A stretch of 64,000 nucleotides of DNA from Alteromonas sp. 1_MG-2023 (GCF_030547075.1 NZ_JAUOQH010000001.1:310001-374000); one strand, 5' to 3'. Shown: positions 8,965 through 19,263, counted from the first letter of the stretch. Numbers and translations are program-made. Notes: a model not told the origin generated them from the letters alone.

Positions 8965-9765
8965 CTATGCGAATACGAACCAGAGCAAAATTACGCCTAA
9001 TAGCAGGCGGTAAATTACAAATGGAAGCATTCCAATGCGCGATATCCAGCTTAGGAACAAATAAATACATAAATAGGCACTAACAAATGAGAATGCTGCG
9101 CCATAAAGTAAGGCAGACCAATCTACCGCTTCGTTTGCCTGTAATAAATCTAATGTGGCGAGCAACCCTGCACCCAAAATAACCGGGATAGAAAGCAAGA
9201 ATGAGAATCGTGCACAGCTTTCTCGATTAAGACCCAGCATTAAACCGGCAGTCATGGTAATACCTGAACGAGATGTACCAGGAATTAACGCAAGCACTTG
9301 TGCCATACCAATTAATAACGCTTGCTTCCAATTAAGAGACGTTAATTCTTGTGTGCGTTTTGCGGTAGCATCGGCATACCATAGCGCCAAGCCAAAGATA
9401 ATGGTGGTAGCGGCAATAACAAGGGCCGTTCGGGCGTTAAGTTCTATCCAGTCTTTCATCACAAAACCGATTATCACAGCAGGTATAGTGGCAATAATTA
9501 CGTACCAAGCCAGTTTGCTGTCGGTGTTTTGCTCTTTGGTGAAGCCTTTAGTTACCCAAGCTACTGTCATTTGAGCGATTTCTTGGCGAAAATAAATCAT
9601 TACCGCCAGCAAGCTTCCAACGTGAACAGCAACATCAAATGCTAATCCCTGACTCACCCAACCAAATAGTTCTGCAGGCAAGAGAAGGTGCCCAGAACTA
9701 CTAATAGGTAAAAACTCGGTAACGCCCTGAATAATGGCCAGTATAATTATTTCGAACAGTGTCAT
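8965..9765 (-). CDS. uppP: Undecaprenyl-diphosphatase UppP (BacA)
   Basis: This integral membrane enzyme recycles undecaprenyl pyrophosphate to the monophosphate carrier used for peptidoglycan and O-antigen. The signature motifs EFLPISSSGHLLL and PGTSRSGITM are both intact and the whole chain is hydrophobic (about 8 helices). I use the ATG at 9765 (MTLFEIIILAIIQG, 266 residues). A TTG start at 9783 would overlap folK by 10 bp, and GGAG lies upstream of the ATG. It is the last gene of a folB-folK-uppP operon, an arrangement close to folB-bacA of enterics. Confidence 0.93.
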   Translation of the reverse strand: MTLFEIIILAIIQGVTEFLPISSSGHLLLPAELFGWVSQGLAFDVAVHVGSLLAVMIYFRQEIAQMTVAWVTKGFTKEQNTDSKLAWYVIIATIPAVIIGFVMKDWIELNARTALVIAATTIIFGLALWYADATAKRTQELTSLNWKQALLIGMAQVLALIPGTSRSGITMTAGLMLGLNRESCARFSFLLSIPVILGAGLLATLDLLQANEAVDWSALLYGAAFSFVSAYLCIYLFLSWISRIGMLPFVIYRLLLGVILLWFVFA

Positions 9766-9773
9766 TCCTTTGC

Positions 9774-10268
9774 TTAGCTCCAAGTAAAGTTGATGGGCGA
9801 GAGTGCTTGTTTTTGTTTATCAAATGCCTGCCAAAGTACCTCGTAGGTTTTACCTTCAACAGGATGAATATCATTAGGTACCAATTCAGCTAACGGCCAC
9901 AATACAAAGGCGTTATACAAAATTTCTTCCCGAGGCAATACAACTGGTGCATTAGTCACTTCGTTATCGTATGTGAGTAAATCTAAATCTAGTGTACGGG
10001 AACAAAATTTCTTTTCCCCGTGTTTACGACCATTGTCTCTTTCTATCTGACGAAAGGTGTCTCGCACTTCTAGAATACTCTTAGAAGTAACCGCTTTTGC
10101 CACCAAGTTATAGAAAGCGCTGCCGTCAAATCCTACTGACTCACTTTCGTATACTGACGAATAGCTAACATCATCAAAATGCAATTTAAGGGCTTTTATA
10201 CTTTCTCGAATGTAGTATTCTTTGTCGATATTAGAACCCACACTGATTAAAATAGTGTGACGCCCCAC
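9774..10268 (-). CDS. folK: 6-hydroxymethyl-7,8-dihydropterin pyrophosphokinase FolK
   Basis: FolK transfers pyrophosphate from ATP to 6-hydroxymethyl-dihydropterin in folate synthesis. The 164-residue protein shows ISVGSNIDKE at the start, ERDNGRKHGEKKF and the signature RTLDLDLLTYDNE (metal-binding Asp pair). The start is GTG, and its G is shared with the TAG stop of folB (TAGTG), which indicates translational coupling. The enzyme acts directly after FolB in the pathway, in keeping with gene order. Confidence 0.92.
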   Translation of the reverse strand: MGRHTILISVGSNIDKEYYIRESIKALKLHFDDVSYSSVYESESVGFDGSAFYNLVAKAVTSKSILEVRDTFRQIERDNGRKHGEKKFCSRTLDLDLLTYDNEVTNAPVVLPREEILYNAFVLWPLAELVPNDIHPVEGKTYEVLWQAFDKQKQALSPINFTWS

Positions 10269-10633
10269 TAAGTTTGTTCCTGATACATAGCCACAGCTAC
10301 TGTTTGCGCATTGGGAAGAATGTTGGGCTTCACAATTTTAAGGCGAATGGCCTGTGCAGGAAAAGTAGCAAGCACCTGGTTCATGACAGCACCGCCGAAT
10401 GCTTCTAATAGGGTAAAGCTGCTCGTTTTACCCACTTCGGTGATGCAATCAGCCACTTCAGCATAGTTAATGGTGTCGTCCACATTGTCCGACTTCATCG
10501 CAGCGTCTAAGTTCGCATCTAGTTCTACATCAAGCAGCAAGGTGGTTAAACGCTCACGCTCCCAGTCATAGACACCAATTAGCGTATCCACGGCAAGTCC
10601 TGTTATATATATTTTTCCCATAAACCTTTTCAT
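10268..10633 (-). CDS. folB: Dihydroneopterin aldolase FolB
   Basis: FolB converts dihydroneopterin to 6-hydroxymethyl-dihydropterin and glycolaldehyde. The protein has LIGVYDWERER near the N-terminus, with the conserved Tyr and Glu, and the family length of about 117-121 residues. The ATG at 10633 gives 121 residues. A second ATG at 10621 (MGKIYITGLAVDTLIGVYDW) matches the usual FolB start better and has AAAAGG just upstream, so 10621 may be the true start. It is first in the folB-folK-uppP operon and divergent from plsY, as in many gammaproteobacteria. Confidence 0.92.
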   Translation of the reverse strand: MKRFMGKIYITGLAVDTLIGVYDWERERLTTLLLDVELDANLDAAMKSDNVDDTINYAEVADCITEVGKTSSFTLLEAFGGAVMNQVLATFPAQAIRLKIVKPNILPNAQTVAVAMYQEQT

Positions 10634-10859
10634 TTTGTGGTCACACTGGTCTTACTACCACGTTAACTTCTTCCCAAAAGGTGGTATATCACTTTTGAAT
10701 GGAGTAGCTTTACGCTTTGCGTTACTCGCCTTTTTGGCGAGGGTGGCACAACTATACCGTTGTACTGCAAGTGGGGGCAACATGCACAGTAGCATTCGCC
10801 CTATATTATTAGTTTTGATATACGTTTAGTGTACCAAGCAGCAGGTTGAAGCAGCAATA

Positions 10860-11462
10860 ATGATACCGTTAGCCCTTTTAATGATTTGCGTAGCCTATTT
10901 ATTTGGCTCTTTATCGAGCGCGGTGGTTATTTGTAAAGCCTTTTCACTTCCCGACCCTCGCACTGCAGGCTCTAAAAACCCCGGCGCTACCAATGTTTAT
11001 CGAATTGGTGGAAGAATTCCGGCGTTGCTTGTACTAGTAATGGATATTTTGAAGGGCACTATTCCGGTTTACTCAAGCTACTTTTTAGGTTTAGAACCTG
11101 TGCTTTTAGGCCTTATCGCCATCGCAGCGTGTTTGGGCCACATTTTCCCTTTGTACTTCGGCTTTAAAGGTGGCAAAGCCGTAGCAACAGCATTTGGTGC
11201 CATGCTCCCCATTGGATTAGATTTAGCAGGGCTGCTAATTTTGAGCTGGATTATCGTGGTGTTTCTTACCGGCTATTCGTCTCTCGGCGCATTGATTGCA
11301 GTAAGTTTAGCGCCATTATTTACTTGGCTAATCAAGCCACTCTATACCGTTCCGGTACTTATGCTTTCTTTACTTATCATCTTACGACACCGTGAAAATA
11401 TCGCCCGATTGATGAGCCGTTCTGAAGGTAAAATTTGGGATAAGGGCAATACGAAAGAGTAA
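10860..11462 (+). CDS. plsY: Acyl-phosphate:glycerol-3-phosphate acyltransferase PlsY
   Basis: PlsY is an inner-membrane enzyme that makes lysophosphatidic acid from acyl-phosphate and glycerol-3-phosphate. The 200-residue chain has about five membrane helices and the three family motifs: [26 protein letters not shown] and [14 protein letters not shown]. The 226-bp space to folB holds the divergent promoters; no strong consensus pair stands out. It is convergent with the pyrophosphatase-like gene, with only 47 bp between stops and no clear terminator. Confidence 0.93.
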   Translation: MIPLALLMICVAYLFGSLSSAVVICKAFSLPDPRTAGSKNPGATNVYRIGGRIPALLVLVMDILKGTIPVYSSYFLGLEPVLLGLIAIAACLGHIFPLYFGFKGGKAVATAFGAMLPIGLDLAGLLILSWIIVVFLTGYSSLGALIAVSLAPLFTWLIKPLYTVPVLMLSLLIILRHRENIARLMSRSEGKIWDKGNTKE

Positions 11463-11509
11463 ACACAATCATAGTGTGGGGGGCAGACCAACGAATGCGT
11501 TTTGTTTAT

Positions 11510-12814
11510 TTATCGTAACCCTTGTCTTAATACGGCAATTTCACCATCAATAGGTGTGAGCAAATCCAGCCCCATAATTTCCGCCAAGGCAGGGTAAATT
11601 TCTAAGTTACTAAAAGCAGGGAGTGTTTTGCCTTCTTGAAATGAAGGGCCTGATGCAACAAATAACCCGCCCATATCTGGTAGCGTATTTAAGTATCCAT
11701 GCCCACCTTTACTAGCATGAGTATCTTCCTCACTTTTAAAACGACCTGGCGCTGAAATTTCAATAACAATGTCGCCCGTACGCTTGTTGTAAGGTATATG
11801 CCTAGAATCACGTTCAGCAGTGGTTAGTACTTTAAATTGGCCTTTTGCGAGCGCGTTAAGTCGAGATTTCTCATCTTCAATTAGTTCTGCCCTCACCTCT
11901 GAATGTGCGTAAAGCCGAACCAGCGCTCCACTGTTATTAATAGTAAAATAATCGGGAATATCTAAAGATTCCACCATAACGTTATGACTGTCGTTTAATG
12001 TTGTCATACCGTGATCAGACACCACCACTAGGTTTACCCTTATCGGTAGCGCGTTCAGTCGGTCATACAGTTGACCAATTAACTCATCAACCTTGGCGAC
12101 GGCTTCTTTTGTTTTTGACGACGTAGGCCCTTCATCGTGACCTACCGTATCGGTCAGCGAAAAATAGCCTGCAACAAAGAGGGGGCGTGCTGTTTCAGGT
12201 AAACCTAGCCATTGAACAATTTGATCAATCCGCTGTTGGTAGTCTGCATATTTTGAATAATGATAAAGATAGGTAGGAAGCGCGCCGGCTATTCTGGCGT
12301 CAGATTCAGGCCAGAAAAAGGTCGCTGCTTTATGTCCCTGAAATTCAGCTAAATGCCAAAGGGGTAATGCCGTAATCCAACTACTGTCGCCCTTGGCTTT
12401 ACCCATCGAATATGTAGCATAGCCCCCCTGATTATCAGGCCGCGACTTTGCATAAAATCTGTTATCAATTATACCGTGGTTAATGGGCAGCAGCCCTGTC
12501 ACAATAGAAATATGGTTAGGGAACGTATTGGCAGGGTAAACCGGCGTTAATGATTTCGACCGCACACCCGCTTTAGCAATACGGGCAAGGTTTTTCGCAT
12601 CATGAAGTTCAATGTAATCATGCCTAAATCCATCTAAGGAGATGAGTACAACATGATTTTTTTCGTGCTGGACCGACGGATTGGTCACGGGGTCTGTAGT
12701 GGCTTCATTATTGCTTTGCGCATCAGCTTGAAAGGCCATTAACAATAAAACGATAACGGCAGATAGCGGTACGTAAAATTGGATGACTTGCCAAGATCTA
12801 ATCTTGTCAAACAT
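11510..12814 (-). CDS. Exported nucleotide pyrophosphatase/phosphodiesterase (NPP family)
   Basis: The 434-residue protein has an N-terminal hydrophobic signal segment (about residues 11-31, ending near AQADAQS-type sequence) and one alkaline-phosphatase-superfamily domain of the type I phosphodiesterase class. All metal and catalytic positions can be seen: Asp in LISLDGFRHDY, nucleophile Thr in PANTFPNH, Asp and His in LTDTVGHDEGP, Asp-His in VVSDHGMT, and the final His in KGGHGY. NPP enzymes hydrolyse nucleotide or lipid phosphodiesters outside the cytoplasm. It is set between plsY and tsaD, which are usually closer neighbours. An AGGAA sequence precedes the ATG. Confidence 0.85.
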   Translation of the reverse strand: MFDKIRSWQVIQFYVPLSAVIVLLLMAFQADAQSNNEATTDPVTNPSVQHEKNHVVLISLDGFRHDYIELHDAKNLARIAKAGVRSKSLTPVYPANTFPNHISIVTGLLPINHGIIDNRFYAKSRPDNQGGYATYSMGKAKGDSSWITALPLWHLAEFQGHKAATFFWPESDARIAGALPTYLYHYSKYADYQQRIDQIVQWLGLPETARPLFVAGYFSLTDTVGHDEGPTSSKTKEAVAKVDELIGQLYDRLNALPIRVNLVVVSDHGMTTLNDSHNVMVESLDIPDYFTINNSGALVRLYAHSEVRAELIEDEKSRLNALAKGQFKVLTTAERDSRHIPYNKRTGDIVIEISAPGRFKSEEDTHASKGGHGYLNTLPDMGGLFVASGPSFQEGKTLPAFSNLEIYPALAEIMGLDLLTPIDGEIAVLRQGLR

Positions 12815-12887
12815 GATGATTATTCCTACAAACCAACTAAAATACTCTTATCTTTTAGCATGATAACCCTATCCCGTGACAGCATTA

Positions 12888-13901
12888 TTATACGGGTGAT
12901 AGTGTATCAAGTGGCCAGCGAGGTTTAGCTTGTGAAGACAGCCCTAATATTTCACCTGCTTTCAATCGTTGCATACCTGCATAGGCAATCATGGCACCGT
13001 TGTCGGTACAGTATGCCAAGTTCGGATAGAACACTTCCCCACGTAAGTCATCCATCAAGGTTTTCATCTGGGTTCGCAGCATGGTGTTTGCACTTACGCC
13101 GCCAGCAATCACTAACCGTTTCATACCGGTCTGTTTAAGCGCTCGCTTACATTTAATGATGAGGGTATCGATAACCGCTTCTTGAAATGCATAGGCAATA
13201 TTTGCTTTGGTTTGCTCATTGTCATCCGCAGCACGGATGGTGTTGGCTGCAAAGGTTTTCAAACCGCTGAAGCTGAAATCTAAACCTGGGCGATCTGTCA
13301 TTGGCCTTGGGAATTTGTAGTGGCCAGGCTCACCTTTTTCAGCCAGTTTGGCTAATAAAGGCCCACCAGGGTAATCAAGCCCCAGAAGCTTAGCTGTTTT
13401 ATCAAAAGCTTCACCGGCTGCATCATCTATAGACTCGCCGAGTACTTCATAACTGCCTATACCTTCTACTTTTACCAACATAGAATGGCCGCCCGATACT
13501 AACAATGCAATAAAGGGAAATTCAGGCGCGTTATCTTCTAGCATAGGGGCAAGTAAATGTCCTTCCATATGATGCACACCTACCGCAGGTACACCCCACG
13601 CATACGCTAAAGAACGGCCCACTGATGAACCTACTAATAAGGCACCAACAAGGCCTGGACCTTGGGTAAAGGCTACGCCGTCTAATTCACTAGGTTGGGT
13701 GTTAGCATCACTAAGTGCTTTTTCGATAAGTGGGATAATTTTTCGAACATGATCTCGTGACGCAAGTTCAGGCACTACACCGCCGTAATCGGCGTGTAAT
13801 TTAACTTGGCTGTATAATTCGTGTGACAATAACCCCGCAGTATCGTCATAAACGGCAATACCCGTTTCATCACAAGAAGTTTCTATTCCTAATATACGCA
13901 T
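12888..13901 (-). CDS. tsaD: tRNA threonylcarbamoyladenosine transferase TsaD
   Basis: TsaD transfers the threonylcarbamoyl group to A37 of ANN-reading tRNAs, working with TsaB, TsaE and TsaC. The 337-residue protein starts [14 protein letters not shown], has the metal-binding HMEGH motif and LVSGGHSM, and ends with [17 protein letters not shown], all diagnostic for the Kae1/TsaD ASKHA fold. It is divergent from rpsU, the classical arrangement at the macromolecular synthesis operon. Length is as expected. Confidence 0.95.
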   Translation of the reverse strand: MRILGIETSCDETGIAVYDDTAGLLSHELYSQVKLHADYGGVVPELASRDHVRKIIPLIEKALSDANTQPSELDGVAFTQGPGLVGALLVGSSVGRSLAYAWGVPAVGVHHMEGHLLAPMLEDNAPEFPFIALLVSGGHSMLVKVEGIGSYEVLGESIDDAAGEAFDKTAKLLGLDYPGGPLLAKLAEKGEPGHYKFPRPMTDRPGLDFSFSGLKTFAANTIRAADDNEQTKANIAYAFQEAVIDTLIIKCKRALKQTGMKRLVIAGGVSANTMLRTQMKTLMDDLRGEVFYPNLAYCTDNGAMIAYAGMQRLKAGEILGLSSQAKPRWPLDTLSPV

Positions 13902-14177
13902 ACTATTCCTAATATTTGCATTGAGCCAAACCTTACCTTTACGTCTTTAATAACAAAGTTTATTACAATAGATCAGTACCTGACCTGTTTGATCATCTGC
14001 GATCTGTGATATGATCCACTCAACCGATGCGGGATCGCGCTGAATTCTTCTTCTCACGTAGACAGATAAAAGGTATTACCTTGTCTCAGAGGGCGCAGAG
14101 TTTACCTTTATTCCGCATATCTTGGAATGGTGCTTCGTTTATTTGCGCAATATTGCCTATTTTTTGGCAATTCAGTC
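13902..14177. other. tsaD-rpsU divergent intergenic region
   Basis: Together with the promoter listed next and the rpsU leader, this forms a 389-bp gap. It must carry the tsaD promoter and the start of the macromolecular synthesis operon. I see no gene and no strong operator; the sequence is more GC-mixed than other gaps. Confidence 0.4.
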
Positions 14178-14206
14178 TTTACTTTCTGTTCGGAAATGAT
14201 TAGAAT
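14178..14206 (+). promoter_or_regulatory. Candidate promoter of the rpsU operon
   Basis: TTTACT (14178-14183) is separated by 17 bases from TAGAAT (14201-14206), a fair sigma-70 match. It would give a leader of about 75 nt before the rpsU ATG. Confidence 0.4.
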
Positions 14207-14290
14207 TTCGCACCATTTTTAACCCGGGTGGCCTTTTTAGCGCTCAATTTCCCGGAATTATACAGCAAAAGTTTTGAGGTGAGTGTTTAA

Positions 14291-14506
14291 ATGCCTATCG
14301 TTAAAGTTAGAGAAAACGAGCCGTTTGATGTAGCGCTGCGTCGTTTTAAGCGTTCTTGTGAGAAAGCAGGCGTATTGTCTGAAGTTCGTCGTCGTGAGTT
14401 CTTCGAAAAGCCTACTTGGGAACGCAAGCGTAAGAAAGCCGCTGCCAAAAAGCGTCATCTAAAGAAATTAGCTCGTGAAAACGCACGTCGCGTAAAACTC
14501 TACTAG
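14291..14506 (+). CDS. rpsU: 30S ribosomal protein S21
   Basis: The 71-residue, very basic protein ([20 protein letters not shown], then [20 protein letters not shown]) is a standard S21. It binds near the anti-Shine-Dalgarno region of 16S rRNA and helps initiation. The ATG follows TGAGGTGAG, a good ribosome-binding sequence. It leads the rpsU-yqeY-dnaG-rpoD block. An antisense ORF over the same region is a shadow. Confidence 0.97.
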   Translation: MPIVKVRENEPFDVALRRFKRSCEKAGVLSEVRRREFFEKPTWERKRKKAAAKKRHLKKLARENARRVKLY

Positions 14507-14529
14507 TACAGGGTTTCAGTTACGAGTCT

Positions 14530-14567
14530 GAAAGGTGTTGCATTTGCAGCACCTTTCGCGTTTCTGG
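14530..14567 (+). terminator. Hairpin between rpsU and yqeY (attenuating terminator)
   Basis: A 12-bp stem GAAAGGTGTTGC (14530-14541) / GCAGCACCTTTC (14546-14557), with one T-G wobble and an ATTT loop, follows rpsU. The downstream tract (GCGTTTCT) is only partly U-rich, so read-through to dnaG is likely. This matches the partial terminator known between rpsU and dnaG in E. coli. Confidence 0.55.
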
Positions 14568-14678
14568 GGTACAGAAATTTATTCTCGCTTTTTTATTAGC
14601 TTTATTTTTTACTTTTTTCTTTTTACCTTCTTATAATATTTCCCCTTTCAGACGGGAACACTATTTTTTGGGAGCATC

Positions 14679-15125
14679 ATGGCTTTAATAGACGATTTAA
14701 AATCTGCACAAAAAGATGCAATGCGCGCCAAAGACAAATTACGTCTAGGCACAATCCGTATGGCAATAGCAGCAATTAGACAACGTGAAATTGACGAGCA
14801 AATTACCCTAACTGATAGCGATATTCTTGCCGTATTAACTAAGATGGTTAAACAGCGTCAAGATGCTGCCTCTCAGTTTGATGCCGCTGACCGTGATGAC
14901 CTAGCCAGTAAAGAGCGTGAAGAGATTGTGGTTTTAGAAGATTTTCTTCCACAGCCTTTAACCGATGAAGAACTTGCAGCGTTAATTGATGAAACTATGG
15001 CAAATACTGGTGCTCAAGGCATGCAAGACATGGGTAAAGTAATGGGCAGCCTTAAACCGCAAGTTCAAGGTCGTACCGATATGGGCGCGCTTAGTGCGAA
15101 AATTAAAGCCCGTTTAAATGCCTAA
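14679..15125 (+). CDS. yqeY: GatB/YqeY domain protein
   Basis: The 148-residue protein (MALIDDLKSAQKDAMRAKDK) matches the YqeY family, a two-domain helical protein related to the C-terminal tail of the GatB amidotransferase subunit that contacts tRNA. A role in tRNA-dependent amidation is inferred from the fold only. GGGAGCATC precedes the ATG. Its place between rpsU and dnaG is common in gammaproteobacteria, so co-transcription is likely. Confidence 0.9.
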   Translation: MALIDDLKSAQKDAMRAKDKLRLGTIRMAIAAIRQREIDEQITLTDSDILAVLTKMVKQRQDAASQFDAADRDDLASKEREEIVVLEDFLPQPLTDEELAALIDETMANTGAQGMQDMGKVMGSLKPQVQGRTDMGALSAKIKARLNA

Positions 15126-15266
15126 ATAACGCTAAAGAGATAGCGGTAGAAATAGATGTAGGTAGGTTTGTGCTAATACAAACCTGCCATTCTCATTTTT
15201 TCCCTTCCCTGTTAAAGTACTTTTTTGTGTTAATCTAGTTACCGTTATAAGCATTAGTGTCCCCTC

Positions 15267-17048
15267 ATGGCCGGAAAAATACCTCGCGATTTTATTGATG
15301 ATCTTCTCTCACGCACCGATGTTGTCGACATTGTTGATAGTAGGGTGAAGTTAAAAAAAGCGGGCAAAAATTATCAAGCTTGCTGCCCTTTTCATAATGA
15401 GAAAAGCCCTTCTTTTACCGTAAGCCAAGAAAAGCAGTTCTATCATTGCTTTGGTTGTGGTGCGCACGGCAACGCTATTTCCTTTTTAATGGAATTCGAC
15501 CGTCTTGAATTTGTTGAGGCCATTGAAGAACTCGCCAAACTCTACGGATTAGAAGTGCCGAGAGAGAAAGGCCACTTGCCTGTTGTTAGCGAAGAGAAAA
15601 AGCAGCAACAGCAAGACGACTACTCGCTAATGGAACAAGTTGTTCGCTTTTTTCAACACCAACTAAAACAAAATGAAAATAGCGGAAAAGCCATAGATTA
15701 TTTGAAAAGCCGTGGACTTAGCGGCGATATCGTTAAGCAATGGGAAATTGGCTATGCGCCAGACAGTTGGGACGCCCTGCTAAAAACCTTTGGCAAAGAC
15801 CAAGCCCGTGTAAAGCAGCTTATCGACTTAAAACTGGTTAATCAAAACGACCAAGGCAGACGTTACGACTTCTTTCGCGACCGAATCATGTTCCCTATCA
15901 GGGACAAACGAGGCCGCGTTGTCGGTTTTGGTGGCCGAGTATTAGAAGACGGCGGCCCTAAATACTTAAACTCCCCTGAAACCCGTATCTTCCATAAAGG
16001 CAGTGAGCTATTTGGTTTTTACCAAGCTCGTCAACAAAACCGTCAACTCGACACTGTTATGATTGTTGAAGGTTATATGGATGTAGTAGCATTAAGTCAG
16101 TTTGGTATTAACCAAGCAACGGCTGCACTTGGGACCGCTACCACCGCTGAACATATGCAAATGTTAGTGCGAGCAACGCCGCATATTGTTTGTTGCTATG
16201 ATGGCGACCGCGCAGGACGAGAAGCTGCATGGCGCGCGTTAGAAAACGCCCTGCCCGCCTTAAAAGACGGTGTCAGACTGTCTTTCTTATTCTTACCTGA
16301 CGGCGAAGACCCAGATACTATGGTAAGAAAGATTGGCAAAGATGCCTTTATGGACATGCTCGAGAATGCCATGCCTTTATCTCGCTTTTTCTTCGAAAAC
16401 CAATTAAAGACGCATAAAATTGGAACGGCAGAAGGTAAAATAGCGCTTCGTAAAGCCGCCATGCCATTAATTGAAAGTGTTCAGGGTGACGACCAAAAGC
16501 AAATGTTATTAGAAGAACTTGCCAAGCATACTGGTGAATACGACAGATTTAAATTGCAGCAAGACATATCAAAAGCAAACCACAAAAACAGTAAGCCAGG
16601 GTATTCGGCAAATAGAAATCAAGTGGGAAAAGCCCGCTTATCACCGCTTCGTATGCTAATTCGCTTGTTGTTAGACTCTCCCTCATTAGCAACGCGCTGC
16701 GACGACGTACAGCCCGCGGTATTTGAGGGAAGCGATGCTGCTGGTATGGATCTTTTATTAGATATTCATCGTTATTGTGCACAGTCACCTAACGCTACAA
16801 CAGCACAGCTAGTTGAAAACTTCCGTAACCATCCCCATTCTTCTACTATCGCGAAGTTATTGTTACAAGAACATCTGGTCAAAGACGAGGATGCTGAACG
16901 TGTTTATAGCGACAGTTTTGCTCGACTACTGGATTGGCATTTCGATAGCCGAATTGAAACTTTAATTTCTCGCTCTCGAGTTCAGACACTTACACAAGTG
17001 GAAAAAGAGGAACTGAACTTGTTAATGAAGGAACGCCAGAAAAGCTGA
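15267..17048 (+). CDS. dnaG: DNA primase
   Basis: DnaG makes RNA primers at the replication fork with DnaB. The 593-residue chain has the N-terminal zinc-binding domain (about residues 36-66, CCPFHNEKSPSF then YHCFGCGAHG), the catalytic Toprim core (VMIVEGYMDVVAL with the catalytic Glu, and CCYDGDRAGREA), and a C-terminal DnaB-interaction domain from about 440. The ATG at 15267 gives MAGKIPRDFIDDLLSRTDVV, the normal start. It is followed by rpoD after a 326-bp gap. Confidence 0.96.
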   Translation: MAGKIPRDFIDDLLSRTDVVDIVDSRVKLKKAGKNYQACCPFHNEKSPSFTVSQEKQFYHCFGCGAHGNAISFLMEFDRLEFVEAIEELAKLYGLEVPREKGHLPVVSEEKKQQQQDDYSLMEQVVRFFQHQLKQNENSGKAIDYLKSRGLSGDIVKQWEIGYAPDSWDALLKTFGKDQARVKQLIDLKLVNQNDQGRRYDFFRDRIMFPIRDKRGRVVGFGGRVLEDGGPKYLNSPETRIFHKGSELFGFYQARQQNRQLDTVMIVEGYMDVVALSQFGINQATAALGTATTAEHMQMLVRATPHIVCCYDGDRAGREAAWRALENALPALKDGVRLSFLFLPDGEDPDTMVRKIGKDAFMDMLENAMPLSRFFFENQLKTHKIGTAEGKIALRKAAMPLIESVQGDDQKQMLLEELAKHTGEYDRFKLQQDISKANHKNSKPGYSANRNQVGKARLSPLRMLIRLLLDSPSLATRCDDVQPAVFEGSDAAGMDLLLDIHRYCAQSPNATTAQLVENFRNHPHSSTIAKLLLQEHLVKDEDAERVYSDSFARLLDWHFDSRIETLISRSRVQTLTQVEKEELNLLMKERQKS

Positions 17049-17374
17049 CCATAAAGTCGAGCCTAAAAACTGGCTAAAAAATCAGCCACCAATCTGGTAA
17101 AACCATTAGTTATTCTGCTATACTGGCTAATTCGCTGCACGCAAGCTTATAAGCATAAATGTGAACAAATTTGCAGCAATGTCAGTAGCAATTAAAAAGC
17201 CGAACCAAAACGGGCAGAACCAAACCCGGGCAGGTGTGCACCGTTTAATATAACGTGACACCGAGCGAAAGCGGCATTGATACAACAGTAGTACTACAGA
17301 GAAATAACGTACATGCCTTTAAAGGCATGGGTATTTCTATTGCAAACTAATTGAATGTGAGAAGTGTAGGTTAT
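17049..17374 (+). other. dnaG-rpoD intergenic region with a weak promoter candidate
   Basis: This gap has no ORF of note. TATACT at 17119-17124 could be a -10 element for rpoD transcription, but the hexamer 17 bases upstream (GGTAAA) is a poor -35. A long leader of about 240 nt would result. No strong hairpin was found. A heat-shock promoter is known here in E. coli, but I cannot see one. Confidence 0.3.
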
Positions 17375-19198
17375 ATGGCGCAAAGCAAGCAGTCTCAGAT
17401 TAAACTCCTGATTGCAAAAGGTAAAGAGCAAGGTTACTTAACCTTTGCAGAAGTTAACGACCACCTGCCGCAAGATATTGTCGATTCTGATCAAATTGAA
17501 GATATTATCCGCATGATCAACGACATGGGAATTCAAGTTTCTGAATCTGCACCAGATTCAGACGAACTTCTCATGCAAGAAGCATCCGCCGATGAAGACG
17601 CAGCTGAAGCTGCAGCTCAGGCGCTTGCTACAGTAGAAAGTGAAATTGGGCGTACCACCGACCCTGTGCGCATGTATATGCGTGAAATGGGTACGGTAGA
17701 ACTTCTAACACGTGAAGGCGAAATTGAAATCGCTAAACGTATAGAAGACGGTATCAATCAGGTTCAGTGCTCTGTTGCTGAATATCCTGAAGCCATCACT
17801 TATCTACTTGATCAGTGGGACCTGTACGAAGCGGAAGAAATTCGCATTAGCGATATCATCTCGGGCTTTGTCGATCCTAATGAAGAACAAAATTTAGCCC
17901 CAACGGCTACTCACATCGGCTCGGAACTTTCAGAAGAAGAACTGGAAGATGAAGATGACGATGACGACGAAGAAGAAGATGAAGGTGGTGTAGACCCAGA
18001 ATTAGCACGCGCTAAGTTTGGTGCCTTACGTGATCAATACATTGTTGCCCGTGACGTTATTGAGAAGAAAGGTCGTTCTCATGCCGCTGCTCGTGAGCAA
18101 ATTAATGCATTGAGTGAAGTCTTCAAAGAATTCCGTTTAGTGCCTAAGCAATTTGATCGTATGGTTAAAAACATGCGTTCAATGATGGACAAAGTGCGTA
18201 TTCAAGAACGTCTTGTCATGAAGTTCTGTGTTGTTAACGCTAAAATGCCTAAGAAAGATTTTATTAAGGCATTTGCAGGAAATGAAACATCATCTGCATG
18301 GTTAACAAAAGCGATTAAAGCCAACACCGCTTATTCAGATGCATTAGCAGTAAATAAAGAAGAAATTGAGCGCTGTATTAGCAAGATGAACCATGTTGAA
18401 CAAGAAACTGGTTTGGTTATTGCTGATATCAAAGACATTAACCGTCGTATGTCAATTGGCGAAGCGAAAGCCCGCCGTGCGAAAAAAGAGATGGTTGAAG
18501 CTAACTTACGTTTGGTTATTTCAATTGCTAAGAAATACACTAACCGTGGTTTGCAATTTCTTGACCTTATTCAGGAAGGTAACATCGGCCTGATGAAGGC
18601 GGTAGATAAGTTTGAATATCGCCGTGGTTATAAGTTCTCAACTTATGCTACGTGGTGGATTCGTCAGGCAATTACTCGTTCTATTGCTGACCAAGCGCGT
18701 ACTATCCGTATTCCTGTGCACATGATAGAAACGATTAACAAACTTAATCGTATTTCGCGTCAAATGTTGCAAGAAATGGGTCGTGAGCCAACACCTGAAG
18801 AATTGTCTGAACGCATGCTTATGCCAGAAGACAAAATTCGTAAAGTGTTGAAAATTGCTAAAGAGCCTATCTCAATGGAAACGCCAATTGGCGATGATGA
18901 AGATTCGCATTTAGGTGATTTTATCGAGGATAGTACGATTATTCAGCCTCTCGATTCTGCGACCGGCGGTAGCCTTAAAGACGCAACACAAGAAGTGTTA
19001 GCAGGGCTAACTGCACGTGAAGCGAAAGTACTTCGCATGCGCTTTGGTATCGACATGAATACTGACCATACACTTGAAGAAGTCGGCAAGCAATTTGACG
19101 TTACACGTGAACGTATTCGTCAGATTGAAGCGAAGGCATTGCGTAAGCTACGTCATCCTAGCCGCTCTGAGCAGCTACGAAGCTTTTTAGACGAGTAG
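17375..19198 (+). CDS. rpoD: RNA polymerase primary sigma factor RpoD (sigma-70)
   Basis: The start is placed at the ATG at 17375 ([20 protein letters not shown], 607 residues), matching the E. coli start; an in-frame TTG eight codons earlier lacks support. Region 1.1 is at the N-terminus, followed by [11 protein letters not shown] (region 1.2) and a non-conserved insert with a very acidic run of Asp/Glu at about residues 185-205. Region 2 contains [19 protein letters not shown] and the -10 reading [18 protein letters not shown]. The region 4 helix-turn-helix ([20 protein letters not shown]) reads the -35 element. It is the housekeeping sigma factor. Confidence 0.97.
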   Translation: MAQSKQSQIKLLIAKGKEQGYLTFAEVNDHLPQDIVDSDQIEDIIRMINDMGIQVSESAPDSDELLMQEASADEDAAEAAAQALATVESEIGRTTDPVRMYMREMGTVELLTREGEIEIAKRIEDGINQVQCSVAEYPEAITYLLDQWDLYEAEEIRISDIISGFVDPNEEQNLAPTATHIGSELSEEELEDEDDDDDEEEDEGGVDPELARAKFGALRDQYIVARDVIEKKGRSHAAAREQINALSEVFKEFRLVPKQFDRMVKNMRSMMDKVRIQERLVMKFCVVNAKMPKKDFIKAFAGNETSSAWLTKAIKANTAYSDALAVNKEEIERCISKMNHVEQETGLVIADIKDINRRMSIGEAKARRAKKEMVEANLRLVISIAKKYTNRGLQFLDLIQEGNIGLMKAVDKFEYRRGYKFSTYATWWIRQAITRSIADQARTIRIPVHMIETINKLNRISRQMLQEMGREPTPEELSERMLMPEDKIRKVLKIAKEPISMETPIGDDEDSHLGDFIEDSTIIQPLDSATGGSLKDATQEVLAGLTAREAKVLRMRFGIDMNTDHTLEEVGKQFDVTRERIRQIEAKALRKLRHPSRSEQLRSFLDE

Positions 19199-19230
19199 AG
19201 TACTGGTAACAAAAAAGTATTAAAATAATT

Positions 19231-19263
19231 AAAATCCCCTGCTTCGTCAGGGGATTTTTTTGT
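19231..19263 (+). terminator. Intrinsic terminator of rpoD
   Basis: Stem AAAATCCCCTG (19231-19241) / CAGGGGATTTT (19248-19258) with loop CTTCGT is followed by a long T run. This is a textbook terminator. Confidence 0.9.

Noticed and set aside
10635..10829. A 64-codon plus-strand ORF in the folB-plsY gap
   Set aside because: It has no good start context, its translation is unlike a real protein, and it covers the region where both divergent promoters must lie.
14258..14458. Antisense ORF over rpsU
   Set aside because: It is a shadow of the highly conserved S21 gene.
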